Origin: Bacteroidota bacterium
GTDB taxonomy: Bacteria > Bacteroidota > Bacteroidia > Bacteroidales > VadinHA17
Direction of reading: 5' to 3'
Assembly: GCA_029552825.1 (NCBI GenBank)
Contig: JAKPDL010000002.1
Location: forward strand, 1 to 64,000
Length of the DNA stretch: 64,000 nucleotides
The position numbers and the translations under genes were made by a program. Below the pieces are notes generated by a model. The model made no database searches. It was not told where the DNA came from and saw nothing but the letters and a program-made list of their open reading frames with translations. Below, piece after piece: positions 35,130-42,768 of this stretch. The stretch's first letter is position 1. Every line of letters begins with the position of its first letter.

Positions 35130-36908
35130 ATGGAAAAAGACAAGCTTATACGTAGTGGCGAGTTTCTGATAAAGGAAACTTCAGCCAGTGATATCTTCAT
35201 TCCCGAAGAGTTCAATGAGGAACAAAAGATGATAGCACAGACATGCCGTGATTTTCTTGCTGCTGAAGTTTACCCTGCCATACCTCAGCTTGAGAAGGGC
35301 GACAGGGAACTAATGAAGAGTATTCTGAAGAAATCGGGCGAACTCGGGCTTATGGGCATCTCTGTTCCTGAGGAATATGGCGGTTTCGGTCAGTCATTTG
35401 TTACACAGATGTTTGCAGCCGAGACCACCGGGGCCGGTTACTCATTCTCGGTGGCATTTATGGCGCATTGCGGAATAGGTACCATGCCGATAGTTTATTA
35501 CGGTAATGAAGACCAGCGGCAAAGATATGTGCCGAAGCTGGCTACAGGCGAATTTCTTGGGGCATACTGCCTCACTGAGCCTGGAGCAGGCAGCGATGCT
35601 AACTCCGGAAAAACAAACGCCCGCCCCAGCGAGGACGGGAAATACTATATATTGAACGGGCAAAAGATGTGGATTACCAATGCAGGGTTCGCCGACACAC
35701 TTATTGTCTTCGCAAAAGTTGAAAACGACAGAGTTCTCAGTGCCTTTATTGTTGAATCGTCATGGCCAGGTGTTGTCATCGGTGCCGATGAACACAAAAT
35801 GGGTATAAAAGGCTCTTCCACCGCACAGATATTTTTTAACGATGTGAAAGTGCCGGCTGAAAATATGCTTGGAAAGAGGGGAGAAGGATTCAGGATAGCT
35901 CTCTCAATACTTCACATGGGAAGAATAAAGCTTGGAGCCAATGTTCTGGGCGCTGCAAAAAAATCTATCACTGATTCTGTAAAATATGCCAACGAGAGAA
36001 AGCAGTTTGGTGTTCTAATTTCCAGCTTCGGGGCAATAAAATATAAACTTGCCGAACAGGTAATAAGGTGCTATGCAGCCGAATCGGCAGTCTACAGGGT
36101 AAGTAAAGATATAGACGATATGATGGAAATCCTGAAGGCTGAAATGCCTGATAAAGGCAGGGCAGCGATTGAGGCTATCAGTCATTACGCCGTCGAAGCG
36201 GCTCTCCTGAAGGTTGCCGGCTCTGAAATGCTCGATTATGTTGTGGATGAGGCTGTTCAGATACACGGTGGTATGGGTTATTCAGCTGAAATGGATGTCG
36301 AAAGAAGTTACCGCGATTCAAGAATCAACAGAATATTTGAAGGTACAAACGAAATAAACCGCCTTCTCGTTTCTGATACCGCCATGAAGAGAGCAATGAA
36401 AGGAGAATTTGACCTCTTCGGACCAGCTGAAAAAATTTATAACAATCCGGATGAGTCAGTTGAAAAGCTGCAGGATAATGATGGTTATTTCAACCGCAAA
36501 AAGAAAATGATCAGAAATATGAAGAAGGCTGCACTGCTTTGTATACACGGTGCAACTAAAAAGTTCGAAAAAGGTCTTGTGAACGAACAGGAAGTTCTGA
36601 ACAATATTACTGACATAATGATTGATACCTATCTGGCAGAATCACTGGCACTGAGGGTTGAAAAACGTGAAGGTATGAAAGGAACAGACCCTGTATACAG
36701 GGATATCATAGATGTATTTGTGTACGATGCTGCATTCAGGGTAAGAAAAAATGCTTCGGATGCAATATGTTCATTTGCTTCACCTGATGAGGCCGGCAGA
36801 CTGCTTGAGGCGGTGGAGAAATTTACCAGAACAGACTGTCTGAATGTAAAGGATGCAAGACGAAGAATAGCCGATAAACTTATTGCTGATAACGATTATA
36901 AATTCTGA
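35130..36908 (+). CDS. Acyl-CoA dehydrogenase with C-terminal extension
   Basis: A 592-residue flavoenzyme. The core (about 20-410) shows CLTEPGAGSDANSGKT (about 149-164), WITNAGFADTLIVFAKV, the flavin segment NERKQFGVLISSFGAIKYKLAE (around 290-311) and QIHGGMGYSAEMDVE followed by RSYRDSRINRIFEGTNEI; the Glu of FEGTNEI is the likely catalytic base. A further 180 residues form a helical extension as in VLCAD/ACAD9-type enzymes, which favour long-chain substrates. It introduces a trans-2 double bond and passes electrons to EtfAB, encoded in the same operon 26 bases upstream of it through the membrane module. Confidence 0.92.
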   Translation: MEKDKLIRSGEFLIKETSASDIFIPEEFNEEQKMIAQTCRDFLAAEVYPAIPQLEKGDRELMKSILKKSGELGLMGISVPEEYGGFGQSFVTQMFAAETTGAGYSFSVAFMAHCGIGTMPIVYYGNEDQRQRYVPKLATGEFLGAYCLTEPGAGSDANSGKTNARPSEDGKYYILNGQKMWITNAGFADTLIVFAKVENDRVLSAFIVESSWPGVVIGADEHKMGIKGSSTAQIFFNDVKVPAENMLGKRGEGFRIALSILHMGRIKLGANVLGAAKKSITDSVKYANERKQFGVLISSFGAIKYKLAEQVIRCYAAESAVYRVSKDIDDMMEILKAEMPDKGRAAIEAISHYAVEAALLKVAGSEMLDYVVDEAVQIHGGMGYSAEMDVERSYRDSRINRIFEGTNEINRLLVSDTAMKRAMKGEFDLFGPAEKIYNNPDESVEKLQDNDGYFNRKKKMIRNMKKAALLCIHGATKKFEKGLVNEQEVLNNITDIMIDTYLAESLALRVEKREGMKGTDPVYRDIIDVFVYDAAFRVRKNASDAICSFASPDEAGRLLEAVEKFTRTDCLNVKDARRRIADKLIADNDYKF

Positions 36909-36951
36909 TTTTTAAAATCAATTGGTTATCTTTACAGCAGAAGTAAAAACC

Positions 36952-37755
36952 ATGAAAAAAGCAGGAGTTATTTTTTCTTGTTTAATAATTATATTGCTTG
37001 TATTTCAGGCATGTTCCACTGTACCGCTTACAGGAAGAAGGCAGGTTAATCTGCTGCCTGAGTCGGAGATGATTGCTATGGGACTCACAAATTATTCCGA
37101 ATTCCTTAAGGAAAATCCCCCTTCTCCAGATGCTTCCAGTTCAGCAGTGGTAAAGGAAGTTGGTAACAATATTGCATCGGCAGTGCAGAAGTATTTTACG
37201 GATAACAGGATTGAAAGCCGTCTTGAGGGTTATGCCTGGGAATTTAACCTGGTAGAGAGCCAGGAAGCCAATGCATGGTGCATGCCCGGAGGTAAAGTTG
37301 TGGTATACAAGGGCATTCTGCCATATACTGTAGATAAAAACGGTCTGGCAGTGGTTATAAGTCATGAGATTGCCCATGCAGTAGCACGTCATGGCAATGA
37401 GCGGATGAGCCAGCAGCTTCTGGCACAGCTTGGAGGTATAGCCCTCAGCGAGGCCCTGAAAACAAAACCCGAGGAAACACGCAGCATTTTTCTTACAGCA
37501 TACGGCCTTGGTTCACAGGTGGGAGTGTTGTTGCCTTATTCTCGCAGGCACGAGCTTGAAGCCGACCGACTGGGACTTATTTTTATGGCTATGGCAGGCT
37601 ATGATCCCCAATCAGCTGTTTCGTTCTGGGAAAGAATGGCTTCAATGGGAGGAACAAAACCACCTGAATTTCTCAGTACGCATCCATCCGATGAAACAAG
37701 GATAGCAAAAATCAAAGAGGCTATCCCTGAGGCAATGAAATATTATAAAAAGTAG
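36952..37755 (+). CDS. M48 family metalloprotease lipoprotein
   Basis: A 267-residue protein with a lipoprotein signal (LLVFQAC, Cys21) and a peptidase M48 domain: zinc motif HEIAH in VISHEIAHAVARHGNE (about 137-150) and the third ligand in HELEADRLG (about 199-207). Such periplasmic or outer-membrane lipoproteins (LoiP/BepA-like) degrade misfolded envelope proteins. I take ATG 36952; the GTG-type start 30 bases upstream would put extra residues before the signal. It follows the dehydrogenase by 43 bases and ends 11 bases before the convergent GPP34 gene. Confidence 0.88.
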   Translation: MKKAGVIFSCLIIILLVFQACSTVPLTGRRQVNLLPESEMIAMGLTNYSEFLKENPPSPDASSSAVVKEVGNNIASAVQKYFTDNRIESRLEGYAWEFNLVESQEANAWCMPGGKVVVYKGILPYTVDKNGLAVVISHEIAHAVARHGNERMSQQLLAQLGGIALSEALKTKPEETRSIFLTAYGLGSQVGVLLPYSRRHELEADRLGLIFMAMAGYDPQSAVSFWERMASMGGTKPPEFLSTHPSDETRIAKIKEAIPEAMKYYKK

Positions 37756-37766
37756 TACCAGTTTTA

Positions 37767-38444
37767 TCAGCCTGAAGCCGCTACAGTAACGGCTGCTGAA
37801 CGTGCAGCAGTAATTGCTGACAATACAGATTTCTGAATTTCAGCAACTTCCGGATCAATCAGACCGCTCTTGTCGTCGGTTAATTGTTTTATTTTGTTAC
37901 GAAGAAGTCTCCTTTCTTCTTTAGACTCAGCAATCAGCTTTTCCGATTCCGTCATCCTGACCAGACTTACCAGCATAAGCACTTCCCTCGAAGGAGAATC
38001 ATTATAAAGTAGAACACGCCTGATTTTATCAACAACATCTTTCTGGTTCCTTATGTCTGAAATAAAGTACCTGTTAACAGGTATGATGCCAAGAAAATAG
38101 TGTTTCTCATGCCTTAACAACCCCGATGAAGAGAGATATTTCATTGTTTCTCTGAAGATAAATCTGCTTTTCCACGAGAGCCGGTTTATCCAGTACCTGA
38201 CCCTTCTCGGACGCTTCTGCTTTTCAAATATTTCAACAATAGTATCATGAACTGGCTCTCCGTTTTTTCTCAACGAATGATTTATCCTTTTATCTTCTAT
38301 TTTAATTTCCTTCCTGGTTAAAAGCTCCATAAGATATGCTCCTGCTAATGCATATCTGAACCTCATGGAATCTATCCTTACCCTTCCTTTTTCCGGATGA
38401 AGTGCAAGGAATAAGAATTGTTTCAGAACGGAATCTGATATCAT
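37767..38444 (-). CDS. GPP34 (GOLPH3-like) family protein
   Basis: A 225-residue, basic, helix-rich protein. KQFLFLALHPEKGRVRID, FRYALAGAYLMELLTRKEI and IKIEDKRINHSL near the N-terminus follow the GPP34 pattern of a leading hydrophobic strand, a GA-x-LxEL helix and a beta hairpin. In eukaryotes the family binds PtdIns4P on Golgi membranes; in bacteria its function is unknown. There is no signal peptide. The Lys/Arg-rich middle (FEKQKRPRRVRYWINRL) could contact acidic lipids or nucleic acids. The gene is divergent from the cytochrome c gene and alone on its strand. Confidence 0.72.
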   Translation of the reverse strand: MISDSVLKQFLFLALHPEKGRVRIDSMRFRYALAGAYLMELLTRKEIKIEDKRINHSLRKNGEPVHDTIVEIFEKQKRPRRVRYWINRLSWKSRFIFRETMKYLSSSGLLRHEKHYFLGIIPVNRYFISDIRNQKDVVDKIRRVLLYNDSPSREVLMLVSLVRMTESEKLIAESKEERRLLRNKIKQLTDDKSGLIDPEVAEIQKSVLSAITAARSAAVTVAASG

Positions 38445-38540
38445 ACCTGAATTTTTGATAATTGATTAATAAAGATAAACATTTTTCCTGTTCAGGAGTT
38501 TTATTAATTTTATCATCCCAAAATTTTAAAACTTAATCGT

Positions 38541-38942
38541 ATGCCTTTATTAAGAAAACTGTTTTTTGCGTTTCTGATTCTACTTATGCCTCTTTTTGTT
38601 TTTGGACAGAAGAAGCCTGAACCATGGCCGGTTCCAGAAGAATATAAAAATATGGTCAACCCTGTTCCGAAAGACGAAGCAAGCATAAAGGAGGGCCAGG
38701 CCCTTTACACAAAATATTGTGCGTCATGCCACGGTAAAACCGGATTGGGTGATGGAGTAAAGTCGAGGGCACTCCAGACATATTCTGGAGATTTTTCCGG
38801 ACCTGAATACCAGAATCAGACTGACGGCGAGCATTTTTACAAAACCAAATTCGGAAGGGGTGAGATGCCCAAATACGATGGCAGGCTGCAGGATGAAGAC
38901 ATCTGGAAGATTATTCATTATATGAGAACGTTTAAGAAATAA
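38541..38942 (+). CDS. Mono-haem class I c-type cytochrome
   Basis: A 133-residue secreted protein with a signal peptide (about 1-22, ending VFGQ). The haem-binding motif CASCH is at about residues 60-64 (YCASCHGKTGLGDGVKSRAL), and GEMPKYDGRLQDEDIWKIIHY supplies the probable axial Met near 113. It is a periplasmic electron carrier. ccsBA, whose product attaches haem to such proteins, begins 161 bases downstream. The partner oxidase or reductase is not visible in the window. Confidence 0.92.
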   Translation: MPLLRKLFFAFLILLMPLFVFGQKKPEPWPVPEEYKNMVNPVPKDEASIKEGQALYTKYCASCHGKTGLGDGVKSRALQTYSGDFSGPEYQNQTDGEHFYKTKFGRGEMPKYDGRLQDEDIWKIIHYMRTFKK

Positions 38943-39103
38943 CTGCTTTTTATATTTTCTGTAATAGTTCAACCATTAATGCTATATTAAACTTGCTCAT
39001 TATCAGCAATTTTATCGTATTGTTAATTAGTATTTTGTTGTAAACTTGAACCATTCTGCAGACTTATAAGTTATCTATTGCTTAATATGTTATTGAATTA
39101 AAA

Positions 39104-42100
39104 ATGATGAAAATTTTAAGGTTTCTATTTTCCCCTGTTCTGATGGCACTCCTGTTCTTTTTCTTTGCCCTGGCAATGGCGGTGGCAACATTTATCGAAA
39201 ACGATTACGGAAGGGAGATGGCTTATGGTGTTGTTTACGGCACTAAATGGTTTGAGTTAATTATGATTCTACTTGCCGTAAATCTGGCAGGACAGGTGTT
39301 TCAGTACCGTTTGTGGAGGAAGGAGAAAATAACCATTATGGGGTTTCATCTGGCTTTTATAGTAATGCTTGCAGGGGCTGGCCTTACGCGATACACTGGT
39401 TATGAGGGCACAATACACATAAGGGAAGGAGAAGAAGAAAACAGAGTCTTTTCTGCAGAAAAGTACCTTGGGTATGCTCTTAAGGATGAAGGTGGTAACA
39501 TTATAGCTGAGAGATACGAAAAATATTCTCCGGCGCTGGAGCGTGGCAGCTTCGAAAGGAAAATAAATGAAAACCTTGTACTTCGCCTTGCTCAGGTTAT
39601 TCCTGACGCAATTGAATCGGTTGAAGAGTCTCCTTCGGGATCACCAGTTGTTTCGTTTCTGGTGAGCCTGCCCAACCGGGGCATGCAGAACCTCATAATC
39701 AAGGAAGGGGAATCAACTATTGCTGGAGCTCTTTCGGTGAGCTTTAACAGCGATACAGAAGCGGATGTAAGAATAACAGCCGACAGCACTGGCTTCTGGT
39801 TTACCCCTGCCCTTGAAACATCAGTCACAAACATGATGGGCGGGGATAAGATCACATTCAGGCCTGGTGAAAAGATCCCTTTGAAACAGATGCAGGTGAT
39901 CTCAGCAGGAGATGTGAAGTTTGTTCCCCAGAGATTCACCCTCAAAGGGATAATATCGGTTGAACCGGCTGGCATGGAAAGAATTGAAGAAGGAAAGAGT
40001 GCGATGATCTTTCATGTATTTGAAGGATCCAATACTTACACAGTTACTCTCTGGAACAATCCAGGCGAATATGTCTCAGAAGCCTCAACCAGCATAGGTG
40101 GAAAAACATTAAGCATTTCCTTTGGCTCGAAAATTATCAAATTGCCGTTCTCTCTTAAGCTTAATGATTTTATTCTTGAAAGATATCCTGGCTCGAACAC
40201 TCCATCGGGTTATAAAAGTGATGTTTTACTTAATGACCATGAGGCTGGGATATCGAAACCGTATCTCATTTACATGAACAGAATACTGAAATACAGGGGA
40301 TACAGGTTTTACCAGGCTTCGTATGATTCTGACGAAAGAGGTACTATACTGTCGGTCAATCATGATATTGTCGGAATGATGGTTACTTATACAGGTTATG
40401 GTATACTTTTCCTGTTTATTATATTATCGCTTCTGAATAAGAACTCACTATTCCGCAAGGCAAACATCAGCTACTGGCATTCCCCATTCAGCAGGAAGAT
40501 ACTTGCCATTGCTGTTTTTGTTGTTCTTTGTGGCTTTTCATCACTTGAGGCACAGCAGAGGTTTATTCCCGACAGGAGGGCTGCCGATGAGTTCGGTAAG
40601 GTTCTTATACAGGACCAGAAAGGACGTACCGAACCGCTTTATACTCTCAGTAATGATATTCTGAGAAAGGTGGCACATAAAACAAGTTTTGAAGGACTGA
40701 CATCAATGCAGGTTTTGCTGGGGATTTATTTCGACTTTCAGAACTGGCAGAATGTGCCCTTGATAAGGATTTCTAACAGGAATCTGGCAAAGAAAATCGG
40801 TTTAAATGGCAGGATGGCTGCTTTCAGCGACATTGTGGATTTCAAAAGGGATGGAAACTATAAACTCTCTGATGATGTAGAAAGGGCTTATTCAAAGAGG
40901 CCGGCCGAGAGAAATAAATACGACAAGGAAGTTATCAAAACCGATGAACGGGTAAACATTGTTTATATGGTCTATACAGGGGAATTTATGAAGCTGTTTC
41001 CCCTGAGGGATAGTCTGGGCTCATGGGGCAATGCCGAGACGGCAATGAAGAATGCCTTCAGCCGTGAAGATTCTCTTTATGTTGGAAGTATCCTTTCGGC
41101 ATTTTATCAGGCGGCAAGCGTGGGAAACATTTCACAGGCGAAGCTTGTTACCCGTTCATTGCTTGAGTACCAGCGCCGGTTCGCAGGTTATAAACTGCCG
41201 TCTGATTCAAAAATAAAGGCTGAACTATTATTTATTAAGGCATCAGTTTTTGAAAAACTCTTTCCCTTCTATGCAACCACAGGAATCGTGGCGCTTGTTA
41301 TCCTCATAATTCAATTGATAAGGGGACAGGGAGACAGCAGGTTAATTAACCTGCTGGTATTCTGGTTACTCTTTGTCGGTTTCATTGCACATACAACTGG
41401 CATCGCTCTCAGATGGTATGTTTCAGGACATGCCCCTCTCAGTAACGGCTATGAATCGATGATATTCATTTCCTGGGTCACATTACTTGCAGGTTTCATC
41501 TTCAGCAGGAAATCTTCATTTACCCTTCCTGCCACTGCAGTTCTCTCGGCCATGACACTGCTTGTAGCCCACATGAGTTTCATGGACCCCGAGATTACTA
41601 ACCTTGTACCTGTTCTTAAGTCGTACTGGCTCACCCTTCACGTCTCAGTTATAACAAGCAGTTATGCATTTCTTGGTCTGGGTGCGGTTCTGGGGCTGAT
41701 AGTAATGATATTGCTTATCTTTTCGAATGAAAAGAATATCTCAACGACAGGAGAAACAATAGAATCGCTGACAGTTATTAATTACCGTACATTGATAATC
41801 GGTCTTTACCTTCTTACCATCGGGACTTTTCTCGGAGCTATATGGGCAAACGAGTCGTGGGGTCGTTACTGGGGCTGGGATCCCAAGGAGACATGGTCGC
41901 TTATAACAATTATTGTTTACAGCTTTGTAGTACATTCACGCATGATGCCCTCTCTGAAAAATATTTATGCATTCAATCTACTGTCGGTTCTGGCAATATC
42001 ATCAGTTTTGATGACATATTTTGGAGTAAATTATTATCTGTCGGGTCTCCATTCATATGCCGGAGGAGATCCTGTTCCTGTTCCGGCGTTTGTCTATTTA

Positions 42101-42184
42101 GCTATTGCAGTGATAGTTGCACTTGCGATTCTTTCATATGCAAAATATAAAAAGTGGGAAATGCCCGCTTCACCCAATGAGTGA
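39104..42184 (+). CDS. ccsBA: Cytochrome c biogenesis protein CcsBA (ResB-CcsA fusion)
   Basis: This 1026-residue protein joins ResB/CcsB (about 1-450: four helices around a large periplasmic domain) and CcsA (about 700-1020). The tryptophan-rich WWD motif that holds haem is seen in SWGRYWGWDPKETWSL (about 917-932), with histidines in flanking helices (HTTGIALRWYVSGHAPLSNG near 767; HVSVITSSYAF). Such fusions export haem and attach it to CxxCH cytochromes. A middle segment (QQRFIPDRRAADEFGKVLIQ onward) is the periplasmic region between the two halves. It is downstream of a cytochrome c gene. The start may be the first or second of two ATGs. Confidence 0.95.
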   Translation: MMKILRFLFSPVLMALLFFFFALAMAVATFIENDYGREMAYGVVYGTKWFELIMILLAVNLAGQVFQYRLWRKEKITIMGFHLAFIVMLAGAGLTRYTGYEGTIHIREGEEENRVFSAEKYLGYALKDEGGNIIAERYEKYSPALERGSFERKINENLVLRLAQVIPDAIESVEESPSGSPVVSFLVSLPNRGMQNLIIKEGESTIAGALSVSFNSDTEADVRITADSTGFWFTPALETSVTNMMGGDKITFRPGEKIPLKQMQVISAGDVKFVPQRFTLKGIISVEPAGMERIEEGKSAMIFHVFEGSNTYTVTLWNNPGEYVSEASTSIGGKTLSISFGSKIIKLPFSLKLNDFILERYPGSNTPSGYKSDVLLNDHEAGISKPYLIYMNRILKYRGYRFYQASYDSDERGTILSVNHDIVGMMVTYTGYGILFLFIILSLLNKNSLFRKANISYWHSPFSRKILAIAVFVVLCGFSSLEAQQRFIPDRRAADEFGKVLIQDQKGRTEPLYTLSNDILRKVAHKTSFEGLTSMQVLLGIYFDFQNWQNVPLIRISNRNLAKKIGLNGRMAAFSDIVDFKRDGNYKLSDDVERAYSKRPAERNKYDKEVIKTDERVNIVYMVYTGEFMKLFPLRDSLGSWGNAETAMKNAFSREDSLYVGSILSAFYQAASVGNISQAKLVTRSLLEYQRRFAGYKLPSDSKIKAELLFIKASVFEKLFPFYATTGIVALVILIIQLIRGQGDSRLINLLVFWLLFVGFIAHTTGIALRWYVSGHAPLSNGYESMIFISWVTLLAGFIFSRKSSFTLPATAVLSAMTLLVAHMSFMDPEITNLVPVLKSYWLTLHVSVITSSYAFLGLGAVLGLIVMILLIFSNEKNISTTGETIESLTVINYRTLIIGLYLLTIGTFLGAIWANESWGRYWGWDPKETWSLITIIVYSFVVHSRMMPSLKNIYAFNLLSVLAISSVLMTYFGVNYYLSGLHSYAGGDPVPVPAFVYLAIAVIVALAILSYAKYKKWEMPASPNE

Positions 42185-42191
42185 TTGTTAT

Positions 42192-42323
42192 ATAAGGCCG
42201 GCCTTTCAGGCCCAGCCTTTCTGACGGGTGGAAGACCGGATTGACCACCTTACGGTGGTCGAACCTTTTTGAAAGTTACTTCCGTCAGAAATTCTGTTTT
42301 GCCTTTGGCAAAATCGGCCTTAT
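42192..42323. repeat. Foldback element between ccsBA and tRNA-His
   Basis: The 132 bases carry nested inverted repeats: ATAAGGCCG (42192-42200) with CGGCCTTAT (42315-42323); TTTCTGACGG (42218-42227) with CCGTCAGAAA (42282-42291); a perfect hairpin GACCACC-TTAC-GGTGGTC (42243-42260); and TTTTGCC-TTT-GGCAAAA (about 42297-42313). On the plus strand the outer stem is followed by TTTTTT, so it could also terminate ccsBA. The nesting and symmetric ends look like a small mobile or REP-like element. Confidence 0.65.
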
Positions 42324-42358
42324 TTTTTAATTACTCGCACAGGCAAGCCTGGCTCGTT

Positions 42359-42395
42359 TAAAAAAAATAAGGCCGGCCTTTCAGGCTCAGCCTTT
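42359..42395 (-). terminator. Terminator of tRNA-His
   Basis: Read on the minus strand: an AAGGCCGGCCTT palindrome (plus 42369-42380) and the preceding AGGCTGAGCCT are followed by TATTTTTTTT. A duplicate of the stem lies at 42194-42205 without the T-run. Confidence 0.6.
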
Positions 42396-42401
42396 CTGAC
42401 G

Positions 42402-42476
42402 GGTGGAAGACCGGATTCGAACCGGCGACCTCCAGAGCCACAATCTGGCGCTCTGACCAACTAAGCTACATCCACC
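42402..42476 (-). tRNA. tRNA-His (anticodon GTG)
   Basis: The minus-strand cloverleaf has the anticodon stem CCAGA/TCTGG around loop TTGTGGC (anticodon GTG), a T arm GCCGG-TTCGAAT-CCGGT, and an encoded extra 5' G (position -1) facing C73, the histidine identity element. CCA is not encoded. In the acceptor stem positions 6 and 67 are both T, a mismatch. Other stems pair normally. Confidence 0.95.
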
Positions 42477-42488
42477 GTATCCGGCTTG

Positions 42489-42519
42489 CAAAATTATATC
42501 CAAAAAGGGAGAATACAAA
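42489..42519 (-). promoter_or_regulatory. Promoter of tRNA-His
   Basis: On the minus strand TTTG at 42519-42516, 19 bases, then TAATTTTG at 42496-42489: an exact -33/-7 pair, ending 12 bases before the tRNA. Confidence 0.8.
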
Positions 42520-42768
42520 ATTTTCAATATTTTTAACTTGAGCCTTTAACCCATTTTTTAACTTTGCCCTGTTTAAAAAATAAATGCTGGTGTTACAATT
42601 TTTAATCATTACCGAAGTTTTATGTTAAGTTTCAAAACTCCTTTTGAACTCATATTTACTTTAAAAAGAATCAACAGCTTCATCTCTGTAATGAATTGGA
42701 AGCTTTGATGGATAAAGGCCAGAATAAAGGAACGAGTTCAGGGGAATAATGATTATGCAACAAAAGGT

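Larger units (their letters stand above)
42192..42417. repeat. 51-bp direct repeat containing the tRNA-His 3' end
   Basis: 42192-42242 and 42367-42417 are identical at 50 of 51 positions (C42212 against T42387), offset 175 bases. The second copy contains the last 16 bases of the tRNA-His gene and its terminator region; the first copy is a displaced duplicate. The likeness resumes after a 17-base insert (42243-42259) with CGAACC, the next tRNA bases. This may be the trace of an integration event at the tRNA 3' end or of a local duplication. Confidence 0.85.

Noticed and set aside
42192-42265. A second tRNA-His gene
   Set aside because: Only the 3' end and part of the T arm are present and these are split by a hairpin; there is no anticodon or D arm.
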